Notes under the pieces: generated by a model
What the model saw: only the letters and a program-made list of their open reading frames with translations
What the model was told of the DNA's origin: nothing
The model's database searches: none
Shown: piece by piece, positions 10,739 through 21,965 of the stretch
How positions within the stretch are numbered: position 1 is the first letter of the stretch
How the letters are laid out: each line of letters opens with the position of its first letter
Assembly: GCA_028826165.1 (NCBI GenBank)
Contig: JAPDFW010000003.1
Location: 1-64,000, forward strand
DNA length: 64,000 nt
Direction of reading: 5' to 3'
Source of the DNA: Anaeramoeba ignava
Lineage: Eukaryota; Metamonada; Anaeramoebidae
Translations under genes and position numbers: made by a program

Positions 10739-10806
10739 TTAAATTTAATTTTAAATTTAAAATTTAAAATTTATAAAATTGTTTTTCATTTTTTTTCTTT
10801 TCAAAA

Positions 10807-12582
10807 ATGGATGAAGTTTTTTTTTCTGGTTTGAATTTATTTCCTTCTTTATCTGGATTCAAAGGATCAAAAACAAACACAAAATTTATTCCAATTCAAT
10901 TTAAATTTGAAAATGAAAGTGAAAATGAAAATGAAAAACAAATTAAACAAATTCACAGAATCTTTTCAACAAACAAAATTACTTTCCTTTTTAAAAATGG
11001 AGAAATTTCTATTCATCAAATGAAAGAGAAAAAACCTGAAAAAATCCAAATTGAAGAAAATATTCAAAAAGTAACTGTTGGTTCTCATAATGAAGCTATT
11101 TTAACAAAAGAAGGAAATGTATTTGCAAAAGGAGAAGATATTAATCCGAAAAATCCAAAAAATTTATCAATATTTCATCATTAATTGAAGATACAAATGA
11201 TAGAATAATTAAAGATATTGTTTCGAGTTTGAGTTCAATTTACTTATTAACTTCAAATCAAAATGCTTATGGAATTGGTTCAAATAACCTTGGTCAACTT
11301 GGTTTTGATTCTAAAACACTTCCAAAAACAGAAAAACCAATTTTAATGATGAAAAATGTTTCTAAAATATTTTCAGGAAATGATTCTCTTTTTGTTTTTC
11401 TTTTAAATTCAAATCAAGAATTATTTGGATGCGGATACAATTTAGATGATCAACTTGGATTAGGAGAAATAAAATACAATCGAAAAACACCCATCAAAAT
11501 CCAAAATATTCCAAAAGGCAAAATAATTGATATTCAATGTGGATATTCTCATTCAATAATGTTGATTGAAAATCAAAATCAAAATCCAAAAAGAAAACTT
11601 TATTCATGTGGATATTATCAATTTAATGGACTTTGGCAAAAATAAAAATATAAAAGAATTTACTGAAATCAAATCATCTTTATTTGAAAATGATGATAAT
11701 ATTATTGATTTTTCTGTTGGATCTACAGATACTTTGATTTTAACTTCCAATTCAAAATTAATAGTATTTGGAAGTAATGAATATGGTCAATTAGGAACAG
11801 GAGATACAAATAATCAATTAATTCCTATTCAAATTGAAATTCCTAAATTAAGATTTAATGAAGATATTTCCAATTATCATATTTCTTGTGGTATTTTCAA
11901 TTCATTTATTTATTATTCTCCTCCTTCTTTTTCCAATCTTGAAGAAGATTTGATAAAATTATTTGAAAGAAAAGAATTTTGTAATATTTCATTTAAAACA
12001 GAAAATGGAGAAATAATCAAAGCTCATAAATTAATATTGAAATATAGATTAAATCAAAATCAAAATCAAATTGAAAAACTTCAAGAAATTATTTCAAAAA
12101 AATCAATTAAAGAATCTAATCAAATATTTGAAATGATTTATTCAAACAGAATAATAAATCCAAAATTATATTCTGAAATTAAAGAAATTATAAATTCAAA
12201 TGAAAAAATTGAAGAAACAATGAAAAGAATTTATTTAAATGAAAATGAAAATGAAAAATATTTTATTATTGAAAGAAAAGAAAAACAATATAAATTTCCT
12301 AAATTAATATTAATAATGAGAAGTGAATTATATCGAGGAATGTTTTTATCTGTAACAGAAGATAAATCTAATAAAGTTACAGATTATAGTGAATTAAGTA
12401 ATAAATCATTTCAAATATTAGAATATTGGATTTATTCAAATCAAATTAAAGATGAAATTAAAATTACACAAGAAATAATTAATGAAATAGAAAGAGGAAT
12501 TGATTATTTTCAATTAAATCAAACAAATCCAAATTTATTTGATTTATTAATTAATAAATTTAATAATCAAAATAAAAATTAA
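10807..12582 (+). CDS. RCC1-repeat/BTB protein, paralogue C, two compensating frameshifts
   Basis: The opening (MDEVFFSG) and the whole RCC1-BTB-BTB layout match copies A, B and D. The first about 35 residues are the most divergent of the four. Compared with the paralogues, one base is missing near 11160 (A run before TTTATCAATATT) and one T is extra near 11635 (GGACTTTGG in place of GGACTTGG). The frame therefore leaves at 11160 and returns at 11635. Joined, the product would be about 591 residues, like its siblings. Both sites are A/T runs, so sequencing error is likely; a genuine decayed copy cannot be excluded. The BTB half (about 11930-12580) is intact and near-identical to the other copies. 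Confidence 0.75.
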
Positions 12583-12633
12583 AATCAAAAATTAAAAATT
12601 AAAATTTATAAAATCATTTTTTTCATTTTAAAA

Positions 12634-14404
12634 ATGAATGAAATTTTATTTTTTGGTATAAGCCACTCACCAACTCTTTTGAAAAATAAACCAAAACAAA
12701 TCAAAAGAACAATTCAATTTAAATTTGAAAATGAAAATGAAAATGAAAATGAAAATGAAAAACAATTTAAACAAATTTCATCAAGTTGGATTTCAACAAT
12801 TTTCCTTTTTAAAAATGGAAAAGCAATAGAATATTTATATGAAAATGATTCAAATCAAAATCCTTCAAAAATCCAAATTGAAGAGAATATTCAAAAAGTA
12901 ACTGTTGGTTATCGAAATGAAGCTATTTTAACAATAGAAGGAAATGTATTTGCCAAAGGAGAAGATATTAATCCAGAAAATCCAAATGAATTTATCAATA
13001 TTTCATCATTAATTGAAGATAAAAATGATAGAATAATTCAAGATATTATTTGCTCAAGATTTTCAATTTACTTATTAACTTCAAATCAAAATGCTTATGG
13101 AATTGGTTCAAATATTTATGGTCAACTCGGTTTTGATTCTGGAACAATTGAAAAAACAGAAAAACCAATTTTAATGATGAAAAATGTTTCTAAAATATTT
13201 TCAGGAAATTGTTCAAATCATATTTTTACTTTTAAATTCAAATCAAAAATTATTTGGATGCGGTCATAATTATTATAGTCAACTTGGATTAGGAGAATCA
13301 ATAGAAGAAGAAAGAATCCAAAAATTAACCAAAATCCAAAATATTCCAAAAGGCAAAATAATTGATATTAAATGTGGATATGTCCATTCAATAATGTTGA
13401 TTGAAAATGAAAATCAAAATCCAAAAAGAAAACTTTATTCATGTGGAAATTATCAATTTAATGGACTTGGTAAATATAAAAATACTTATGAATTTACTGA
13501 AATCAAATCATCTTTATTTGAAAATGATGATATTCGTGATTTTTCTGTTGGATTTAATCATACTTTGATTTTAACTTTAAAAGGGAAATTAATTGGTTTT
13601 GGAAGTAATTCTTATGGTCAATTAGGAATCGGAAGTAAAATGAATATATTAAATCCAATTAAAATTGAACTTCCTAAATTAAGATTTAATGAAGATATTT
13701 CCAATTATCATATTTCTTGTGGAGAATTCAATTCATTTCTTTATTATTCTCCTTCTTTTTCCAATCTTGAAGAAGATTTGATAAAATTATTTAGAAGAAA
13801 AGAATTTTGTGATATTTCATTTAAAACAGAAAATGGAGAAATAATTGAATCTCATAAATTAATATTGAAATATAGATTAAATCAAAATCAAATTGAAATT
13901 GAAAAACTTCAAGAAATTATTTCAAAAAAATCAATTAAAGAATCAAATCAAATATTTGAAATGATTTATTCAAACAGAATTATAAATCCAAAATTATATT
14001 CTGAAATTAAAGAAATTATAAATTCAAATGAAAAAATTGAAGAAACAATGAAAAGAATTTATTTAAATGAAAATGAAAATGAAAAAGATTTTATAATTGA
14101 AAGAAAAGAAAAACAATATAAATTTCCTAAATTAATATTAATAATGAGAAGTGAATTATATAGAGGAATGTTTTTATCTGTAACAGAAGATAAATCTAAT
14201 AAAGTTACAGATTATAGTGAATTGAGTAATAAATCATTTCAAATATTAGAATATTGGATTTATTCAAATCAAATTAAAGATGAAATTGAAATTACACAAG
14301 AAATGATTGACGAAATAGAAAGAGGAATTGATTATTTTCAATTAAATCAAACAAATCCAAATTTATTTGATTTATTAATTCAAAAATTTAATAATTATAA
14401 TTAA
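12634..14404 (+). CDS. RCC1-repeat/BTB protein, paralogue D, one frameshift
   Basis: The start MNEILFFG is identical to copy A. RCC1 blades are followed by the two BTB units with the shared IMRSELYRGMF core. A single extra base near 13227 (TTTTTACTTTTA against TTTTTCTTTTA in copies A-C) breaks the frame inside the HVFLLNSNQ strand. Removing it gives 589 residues, the same length as copy B. This is either a sequencing artefact or a recently inactivated copy. The stop is followed by a short TTAAAA run and then the convergent surface-protein gene at 14523. Confidence 0.78.
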
Positions 14405-14522
14405 AATTAAAATTAAAAAAGAAAAAAAATAAATGAAAGAAATTGGACTTTATTTTGTATTTTTTTTAAAAAAAAAAAAGAGAACATTTTGAATTTGAAA
14501 ATTTTTTAAGAGAACTCAGAAA

Positions 14523-17500
14523 TTAAACATCATCCGAAAGTTCCATTTCTTTGGTTGTTGAATTATCTTCTTTTTTTGGTTTTTTAGATCGATGACGAAT
14601 CCACATAATAACGATAATAATAATTGCAATTACCACAATTGGTACAATTACTGCGGGAACAATTACTTTGATATCTGATGAACTTTCACTTGTTTCTTGT
14701 GTTGTTGGAGCTAATGTTGTAATTGAAACTGTTGAGGGCAACCCTGAATATTCATTTGTTTCACATCTCCAATCACTTGAAGCAAATATTGAGATCTCAT
14801 AATTTTCTCCTCCAATTAAATTGAAAATTGAAATCTGGTTCATTGACTTTGCAAAGCAAATTGTTTTTGAATTGTAAGTTATTCCATATCCTCTTAATCC
14901 TGATGATAATTCCATTAAATCCCAATTGCATTCAAACCCACAAATTATTGGATTACAATTAAATGAGGTGATGTTTCCTAATTTTGGTTTGATTAGAATA
15001 GGAGAATTTGGTATTCCTGCAAATTCTAATGTACAATTTAGATCAGAGCATCCTCTAATTGCAATATAATATTCTACATTTCCGGCTAATTCATTAATTG
15101 TTCCGATCATTTCATTTCCATTTGGATTTAATGTAGTGAAATTTCTCCAACTTATTTTTCCGTCAATTGAAACCAAATAAGATTTAGCTTGAGCTAAGCT
15201 TGTGAAAATGATCTCAACTTCTTCAATTTTGGAATTGGATTGGATAATTGAAGGAGCAGGGATGTAATCTGTTTTGATCCATGTTGATGCAGATATCCCT
15301 GAATATCCATTTGATTCACAATTTGGACTATCACAAGCAAATATCGAAATTTGATAATCTTCTCCTCCAAGTAATTCTGAAACTGAACGACTTGTTGCTG
15401 ATTTATCTAAGCAAAGAGATTCTGTATTGTATGTGAACGAATATGATTGTAATCCATCTGCAAGTGTTAACGGATCCCAATTGCATTCAAACCCACAAAT
15501 TATTGGATTGCAATTAAATGAAGTAATGTTTCCTAATTTTGTTCTAATTTGAACTACTTCACTTATCAAGCCCAGATATTCAGGTGCACAACTGATTTCA
15601 GAGCATCCTCGGACTGAAACATTATAAACAACATTTCCCTGTAATCCAGTAATTGTTCCGGTAATTTCACTTCCGTTTGACTTCATTGATGTGAAGTTTG
15701 CCCAAGTATTTCCTTTATTTATTGAAACTAAATAGGATTTTGCTTGAGTTACTTTTGTGAAGATGATTTCCAGTTGTTCAATTCCAGAGACAGAATCGGT
15801 GATATTTGGGCTTGAAATATTTGTGGTATTAATTTCTACTGTTGAAATTGCTCCGCATTGATAATTTGAATCGCAAGCAGAAACATTAATCTGATAGGTT
15901 TGATTTGGAAGATGAACCGAGAAGTCAATTTCTGTTGAAGTTGTTTGCAATACTTTTTCATCTCCAAATGACTGGGATTGATATGTCACATTATAATACG
16001 TAGGATCTCGAAAGCCTGTGCATTGGAACCAAACACACGAGATATCTAAAACATTTGAAACTGAACAACGAAGAATTCCAACCTGTCCAAATCCAGTTGT
16101 TACATTATATCCAACAACCTCTCCTTGATCATATCCTTCGCATTCATAAGTTTTGCAAGCATAGACATTACCCCAATATCCAGTGTTTGGATCAAGAGAT
16201 GAATATTCACTAGAAGTTGCAGTATTTTCTAAGTAATCGTAGCTACCCCATCCTGGAGCTTCGAACATAACAATGTATTTATAAATATTCGGAATTCCAT
16301 TATATATCGCGACATTGGGAGGCTGCCAATTAAGTTCAATAGAATATGGAGTTGTGATAACCGAGAAATTTGTTACCGCTCCAATTCCTGTTGTTATGCG
16401 GGTTGTTGGGGTTAAACTGCCACATAATCCTGTTGAATCACAAGCTCTCAAGTTGAATGAATATTCTTGATTCCCAATCATGAAAGGAAAATTTGAAGAA
16501 TTGAAAACATAATAAAACAAATCCGTTTCAACATCAAAAAAAGGGTCTGTAATATTAATCCATTCAGCTCCAAAGTCAATTTGATAATGAAGGGAAAAAT
16601 TGTTTTCAGGTTGTTGCCAATAGCATGCAAACCCAGAAAATGAGGGCGTGCAATTGACTAAAACGATTTCAGAACCAGGAATTCCAAGATGATAAAACTG
16701 AACTTCGTTGGAATAAGGAGCGGAAACAAGCAAATAATCTCCAGAAATTGCAACAGAAGTGCCAAAACCATCAGGACCCGATATCGATTGAACTTGATAC
16801 CAATATTGGCTATCAGAAGAATAATTATAAACATAAACACTATTTGTCAAGTTAGCTCCAACAACAAGTATAGTTCCATCTTGTGAAACCGCAACACTTG
16901 ATCCGAAATTGCAATCACCAACATAAAGATTCTGCTCTATATTCCAAGTCTCTCCCAAAATTCTCCACACAGAAACAACATTTGCAAGCATAGCAGCAAC
17001 AATAATCACATCTCCATTACTCGACATAGTAATATCATTCCCATAGCCATTGAAGTATGAACCAAGATTCGCAACCCTTGTCCATAATCCTTGTTGTAAT
17101 TGATACAAATACAGATTGTTTGTATCATCAGTTGAACCCGCAATAGTGCTTCCATCACTTGAGATCGCTACACTAAATCCCAGATTTTCTCCTGGTTCTC
17201 CATCTAGCACAGTTTCATTTTCCCAAGAAACCAAAAGTTGATTATCTAAAGTATCTCCAATCACATAAATATCTCCCTCAGGTTCAATATCATCCGCAAT
17301 TGCAACCCATCCTCCAAAACTGGAAGGATTTTCAGAACTTGAATAATTACTATCATATGCAAATAAGTCATTTTCAAATTTATAAGTAAATGCTGTTTTT
17401 CCATCAGGAGCTCCTACAATAATTGCAGATGAATTATTTCCTATCCCAACACTCCATCCAAAACTGGAATAAGATTCTGTCATTGTTTGCAGGTAATCCC

Positions 17501-17744
17501 AATAATTTTGTTCAAGTTTATGAACAATAATTTTTTGTTGACTAGGATCCCCAATCACACAATAATCATCAGAAAGATCAACACTGTACCCAAAAGTTTC
17601 AGAAGAATCATTTGAAGAAATTTTTTGACAGAAAGTCCACACATAATCTCCATCTATTAATTTGGGTTTTGGGATTTCTTCATTTTGAGCGAATGAAACT
17701 AAAAAAAGCAGAGTAATAAAAAGAATTGTTGTTGATGTTTTCAT
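14523..17744 (-). CDS. Type I membrane protein: FG-GAP-like propeller plus Fn3-like domains (1073 aa)
   Basis: A cleavable signal peptide is evident (MKTSTTILFITLLFLVSFAQ). Residues about 30-350 show repeated blades with V(V/I)GxP or VAISxDG strands and FGxSV turns, typical of FG-GAP/integrin-alpha-like or similar beta-propellers. From about residue 360 to 1000 come five or so Fn3-like modules with paired Cys, two of them sharing the motif NPIICGFECNWD and therefore recently duplicated. A single transmembrane helix lies at about 1025-1050, followed by a basic, then acidic, cytosolic tail of about 25 residues. Many N-glycosylation sequons (NxS/T) fit an extracellular ectodomain. An adhesion or surface-recognition role is inferred. 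Single exon, intact. No close homologue recognised. Confidence 0.82.
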   Translation of the reverse strand: MKTSTTILFITLLFLVSFAQNEEIPKPKLIDGDYVWTFCQKISSNDSSETFGYSVDLSDDYCVIGDPSQQKIIVHKLEQNYWDYLQTMTESYSSFGWSVGIGNNSSAIIVGAPDGKTAFTYKFENDLFAYDSNYSSSENPSSFGGWVAIADDIEPEGDIYVIGDTLDNQLLVSWENETVLDGEPGENLGFSVAISSDGSTIAGSTDDTNNLYLYQLQQGLWTRVANLGSYFNGYGNDITMSSNGDVIIVAAMLANVVSVWRILGETWNIEQNLYVGDCNFGSSVAVSQDGTILVVGANLTNSVYVYNYSSDSQYWYQVQSISGPDGFGTSVAISGDYLLVSAPYSNEVQFYHLGIPGSEIVLVNCTPSFSGFACYWQQPENNFSLHYQIDFGAEWINITDPFFDVETDLFYYVFNSSNFPFMIGNQEYSFNLRACDSTGLCGSLTPTTRITTGIGAVTNFSVITTPYSIELNWQPPNVAIYNGIPNIYKYIVMFEAPGWGSYDYLENTATSSEYSSLDPNTGYWGNVYACKTYECEGYDQGEVVGYNVTTGFGQVGILRCSVSNVLDISCVWFQCTGFRDPTYYNVTYQSQSFGDEKVLQTTSTEIDFSVHLPNQTYQINVSACDSNYQCGAISTVEINTTNISSPNITDSVSGIEQLEIIFTKVTQAKSYLVSINKGNTWANFTSMKSNGSEITGTITGLQGNVVYNVSVRGCSEISCAPEYLGLISEVVQIRTKLGNITSFNCNPIICGFECNWDPLTLADGLQSYSFTYNTESLCLDKSATSRSVSELLGGEDYQISIFACDSPNCESNGYSGISASTWIKTDYIPAPSIIQSNSKIEEVEIIFTSLAQAKSYLVSIDGKISWRNFTTLNPNGNEMIGTINELAGNVEYYIAIRGCSDLNCTLEFAGIPNSPILIKPKLGNITSFNCNPIICGFECNWDLMELSSGLRGYGITYNSKTICFAKSMNQISIFNLIGGENYEISIFASSDWRCETNEYSGLPSTVSITTLAPTTQETSESSSDIKVIVPAVIVPIVVIAIIIIVIMWIRHRSKKPKKEDNSTTKEMELSDDV

Positions 17745-19449
17745 TTTGCTTTCTTTTTATGTGATTTATGAAATAAAAAATAAATTAAATTAGTAAATAA
17801 TTTATTTAGATTTAAATTTGTTTTGTTTGAATTAGCAAAAAAGAGTGCTTACTTGGAATTAAAAAAAAAGCCAATTAAAAACAAAAAAGGAAAAAAAATG
17901 AAAAGAAAAAAATAAAATGAAACTAAAAATTTAATTTGTTTTTGTTTTAAATTCTAAAATAAGAATAAAATAAGAATAAAATAAGAATAAAATAAGAATA
18001 AAATCAATCAAAAAAGTGATCAACAAAAAAAAAAGGGGAAAAACAATTTAATTTTATTAATTTAAAATAAATTTATTTCTAAATTAAATTATTATTAAAT
18101 ATTATTAAAATTATTTAAATATTTTTATTAAAATATTTTTAATTTTTTAAATTTATTTTTAATATATTTTATTATAATTAAAATTGGAATAATAAATAAT
18201 TAAAAATATTAATTTAATAAATAAAAATATTATTTCAATTTAAAATAAATTTCCAAATTTATTAAATTAAAAATTATTAGAATATTTTATTAAAATTATT
18301 TAAATATTTTTATTAATTAAAAATATTTTTAATTTTTAAATTTATTTTTAATATATTTTATTATAATTAAAATTGGATTAATAAATAATCAAAAATATTA
18401 ATTTAATAAATAAAAATATTATTATTTTTAATTAAAAATAAATTTATTTCCAAATTAAATTATTATTCAAAATTATTAAAATTATTTAAATATTTTTATT
18501 AAAATATTTTTAAAAATTTTTAAAATTAATTTTTAATATATTTTATTATAATTAAAATTGGAATAATAAATAATTAAAAATAATTATTAATTTAATAATA
18601 AAAGTAAAAATATTATTTCAATTTAAAATAAATTCATTTCCTTAAATTAAATTATTATTAAAATATTATTAAAATTATTTAAATATTTTTATTAAAATAT
18701 TTTTTTAATTTTTAAATTTATTTTTAATATATTTTATTATAATTAAAATTGGGATAATAAATAATCAAAAATATTAATTTAATAAATAAAATTATTATTT
18801 CAATTTAAAATAAATTCATTTCTAAATTAAATTATTATTCAATATTATTAAAATTATTTAAATATTTTTATTAAAATATTTTTAATTTTTAAATTTATTT
18901 TTTAATATATTTTATTATAATTAAAATTGGAATAATAAATAATTAAAAATATTAATTTAATAAATAAAATTATTATTTCAATTTAAAATAAATTCATTTC
19001 CAAATTAAATATTTATTCAATATTATTAAAATTAATTTATATATCTTTATTAAAATATTTTTAAATTTTTAAATTAATTTTTAATTATATTTTATTATAA
19101 TTTAAATTTTGTAATTAAAATTGGGATAATAAATAATCAAAAATATTAATTTAATAAAGTAAAAATATTATTTCAAATTAAAATAAAATAAATTTAAATT
19201 AAATTATTATTCAATATTATTAAAATTATTTAAATATTTTTATTAAAATATTTTTAATTTTTTAAATTAATTTTTAATATATTTTATTATAATTAAAATT
19301 GGAATAATAAATAATTAAAAATATTAATTTAATAAGTAAAAATATTATTTCAATTTAAAATAAATTCATTTCTAAATTAAATTATTATTCAAAATTAGTT
19401 TTTTTCATTTTTCATTTTTTCATTTTTTTCATTTCTTTTTCATTTTAAA
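17745..19449. repeat. AT-rich satellite, about seven units of 175-195 bp (18050-19400)
   Basis: No gene seen. Within it, the phrase ATTATAATTAAAATTGG recurs near 18172, 18360, 18545, 18738, 18914, 19110 and 19289, each followed by similar AATAATAAATAAT, ATTTAAATATTTTTATT and TTTAAAATAAATT blocks, giving an imperfect tandem repeat of about 175-195 bp. The last 60 bases before 19450 are T-rich with repeated TTTTCATTTT. The first 300 bases (upstream of the - gene at 17744) are A/T simple sequence with a small AAAATAAGAAT repeat near 17955-18003. Confidence 0.8.
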
Positions 19450-20517
19450 ATGAAACTTCATTTCATTTTCTTTTTAATTTTCTTTTTAAAATTAACATTT
19501 GAGTGTGGATTTGTGACACATTTTTACATTTCACAAAATGCAATTGGAGAATCAGAAAATCAAGTTGATCCAACACTTTACAATTTACTTTCAAGTCACC
19601 TCGACACTGTTCAATTAGGGTCATGCACACCTGATTGGGGATACAGTTTATTAATCAACAAATATCACGAACTATCAGATATCATACACGAAGAAGGATT
19701 TCTATATGCATCATTTGATTATTTAAAAGAAAAATATTCTGACTTTAGTGATTCAGAAGCACAAAAATATTTAGCGTACTTTATTGGGATTGGTGGACAT
19801 CAAACAGCAGACATTTATTGGCATGGATACAATGGTGATCCACTTGCTTTTATGTTCCAAGTTGCCAAAAATGATTTTGGTTCTGATAGTATTGATGGCA
19901 TCATTCATCAAGTCATGGAAGCTACTGCTGATGTTTTTCTTTTTCATGAACATGATCCTCATGTTGAGTTCAAATGGTGGATTCCTGCACAAGCTGTTTG
20001 CGACGTTTATATGCGCTACAAAGAAGTGGAAGTCTCCACAACTGAATTTATTATTGGAATGGATGTTTTGAAAGTTGCAATGATTCTTTTAAAAACTTTG
20101 AATTGGGTTGGAAGTGAATTAGGAATGCTAATTGAGCCATGGAGTCATGCTAATTACATCACTTGGGGACATGGTGGAATTGATAATTGTATTGATATGT
20201 CTGTTCCTTATTATACTGATGCTTGGCTTTATTTGAATGATAAACAATCTGTTGTTTTACCTCATTTCAATTATGTTAGTTATCCTTATTCTAATACTGG
20301 TGATACTAGTTTCTTTGAGAATATCCTTCCTGCTGCTAGAGAACTTATTGATTCTGGTATTATTTCTATTGATCATACTCAAAATGATGATGGTTCTGTT
20401 ACTTCAGAAATTCCTCATATTGCTGATTTCTCAAAATTCCTTGGTTTGATTCAACGTTATTTTGGAATTAATACTTTGGAACATCTTGCTTATCAATTCC
20501 TTAATGAATTTCTTTAA
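19450..20517 (+). CDS. Secreted zinc-dependent phospholipase C-like protein, copy 1 (355 aa)
   Basis: A hydrophobic signal peptide (about residues 1-20) precedes a mature start CGFVTHFYISQNAI. This, DWGY...HE and GIGGHQTADIYWHG match the zinc-dependent phospholipase C domain (as at the N-terminus of GPI-specific phospholipase D, where CG.STH and HMVAD..WH occur). The His/Asp residues of these motifs are the likely zinc ligands. Predicted role: secreted or lysosomal hydrolysis of phospholipid or GPI substrates; substrate not shown. No propeller domain follows, so it is shorter than GPLD1. First of three head-to-tail copies; copies 1 and 2 are nearly identical over most of their length. Start chosen at the first ATG after the T-rich TTTTCATTTTAAA block. 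Confidence 0.85.
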   Translation: MKLHFIFFLIFFLKLTFECGFVTHFYISQNAIGESENQVDPTLYNLLSSHLDTVQLGSCTPDWGYSLLINKYHELSDIIHEEGFLYASFDYLKEKYSDFSDSEAQKYLAYFIGIGGHQTADIYWHGYNGDPLAFMFQVAKNDFGSDSIDGIIHQVMEATADVFLFHEHDPHVEFKWWIPAQAVCDVYMRYKEVEVSTTEFIIGMDVLKVAMILLKTLNWVGSELGMLIEPWSHANYITWGHGGIDNCIDMSVPYYTDAWLYLNDKQSVVLPHFNYVSYPYSNTGDTSFFENILPAARELIDSGIISIDHTQNDDGSVTSEIPHIADFSKFLGLIQRYFGINTLEHLAYQFLNEFL

Positions 20518-20659
20518 TTTCAAATTCAAATTCAAATTCTTTTTCGATTTCTTTTTCAAATTCAATTTTGATTTAGCAAAAAATCTTTTAATTAATTTCT
20601 TTTTCAAATTAAGAAAAAAATTAAGAAAAAATTAAGAAAAAATTCCCCTTTTTCTATTT

Positions 20660-20722
20660 TATTTTTTTCTTATTTTTTTCATTTTTCATTTTTCATTTTT
20701 CATTTTTCTTTTTCATTTTAAA
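20660..20722 (+). promoter_or_regulatory. T-rich promoter block with repeated TTTTCATTTT
   Basis: At least four consecutive TTTTTCA units end at TTTTCATTTTAAA directly before the ATG at 20723. The same ending precedes copy 1 (19450), so it was either duplicated with the gene or is under constraint. Confidence 0.4.
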
Positions 20723-21790
20723 ATGAAACTTCATTTCATTTTCTTTTTAATTTTCTTTTTAAAAGCAACACTCCAATGCGGTTACATCACACATTTTTAC
20801 ATTTCACAAAATGCAATTGGAGAATCAGAAAATCAAGTTGATCCAACACTTTACAATTTACTTTCAAGTCACCTCGACACTGTTCAATTAGGGTCATGCA
20901 CACCTGATTGGGGATATAACTTATTAATCAACAAATATCACGATTTGTCAGATATCATACACGAAGAAGGATTTTTATATGCATCATTTGATTATTTAAA
21001 AGAAAAATATCCTGACTTTAGTGATTCAGAAGCACAAAAATATTTAGCATACTTTATTGGGATTGGCGGACATCAAACTGCAGACATTTATTGGCATGGA
21101 TACAATGGTGATCCACTTGCTTTTATGTTCCAAGTTGCCAAAAATGATTTTGATTCTGATAGTATTGATGGCATCATTCATCAAGTCATGGAAGCTACTG
21201 CTGATATGTTCATTGCTAATGAGCATGATCCTCATGTTGGACTCAAATGGTGGATTCCTGCACAAGCTGTTTGCGATGTTTATATGCGCTACAAAGAAGT
21301 GGAAGTCTCCACAACTGAATTTATTATTGGAATGGATGTTTTGAAAGTTTTAATGGTTCTTTTAAAAACTTTGAATTGGGCTGGAACTGAATTAGGAAAG
21401 ATTATTGAGCCATGGAGTCATGCTAATTACATGACTTGGGGACATGGTGGAATTGATAATTGTGTTGATATGTCTGTTCCTTATTATACTGATGCTTGGC
21501 TTTATTTGAATGATAAACAATCTGTTGTTTTACCTCATTTCAATTATGTTAGTTATCCTTATTCTAATACTGGTGATACTAGTTTCTTTGAAAATCTCGT
21601 TCCTGCTGCTAGAGAACTTATTGATTCTGGTATTATTTCTATTGATCATACTCAAAATGATGATGGTTCTGTTACTTCTGAAATTCCTCATATTGCTGAT
21701 TTCTCAAAATTCCTTGGTTTGATTCAACGTTATTTCGGAATTAGTGCTTTGGAACATCTTTCTTATCAATTCCTTAATGAATTGATTTAA
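20723..21790 (+). CDS. Secreted zinc-dependent phospholipase C-like protein, copy 2 (355 aa)
   Basis: Same length as copy 1 and almost identical, including the signal peptide, CGYITHFYISQNAI, DWGYNLL and GIGGHQTADIYWHG motifs. Differences cluster at residues 17-26, around 160-170 (MFIANEHD against VFLFHEHD), and in a helix at about 210-230. The gene is intact and single-exon. The 205-bp spacer from copy 1 is a Phe/Lys-like T/A run without other genes. It is a recent tandem duplicate or has been homogenised by gene conversion. Confidence 0.86.
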   Translation: MKLHFIFFLIFFLKATLQCGYITHFYISQNAIGESENQVDPTLYNLLSSHLDTVQLGSCTPDWGYNLLINKYHDLSDIIHEEGFLYASFDYLKEKYPDFSDSEAQKYLAYFIGIGGHQTADIYWHGYNGDPLAFMFQVAKNDFDSDSIDGIIHQVMEATADMFIANEHDPHVGLKWWIPAQAVCDVYMRYKEVEVSTTEFIIGMDVLKVLMVLLKTLNWAGTELGKIIEPWSHANYMTWGHGGIDNCVDMSVPYYTDAWLYLNDKQSVVLPHFNYVSYPYSNTGDTSFFENLVPAARELIDSGIISIDHTQNDDGSVTSEIPHIADFSKFLGLIQRYFGISALEHLSYQFLNELI

Positions 21791-21965
21791 TTCCAAATTC
21801 AAATTCGATTTCTTTTTCAATTTCTTTTTCAATTTCAATTTCTTTTCAATTTCAAATTCAAATTCAAACAATGAAAAATCCAAAAAACAAAAAAAAGCAA
21901 TTTTCATTAATTTTCATTAATTTTAAATTTTAAATTTTCATTTTTATTTTCTAATTTTTTTTAAA

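Noticed and set aside
18050-19400. CRISPR array
   Set aside because: Units are contiguous A/T-rich satellite with no unique spacers, in a eukaryotic context.
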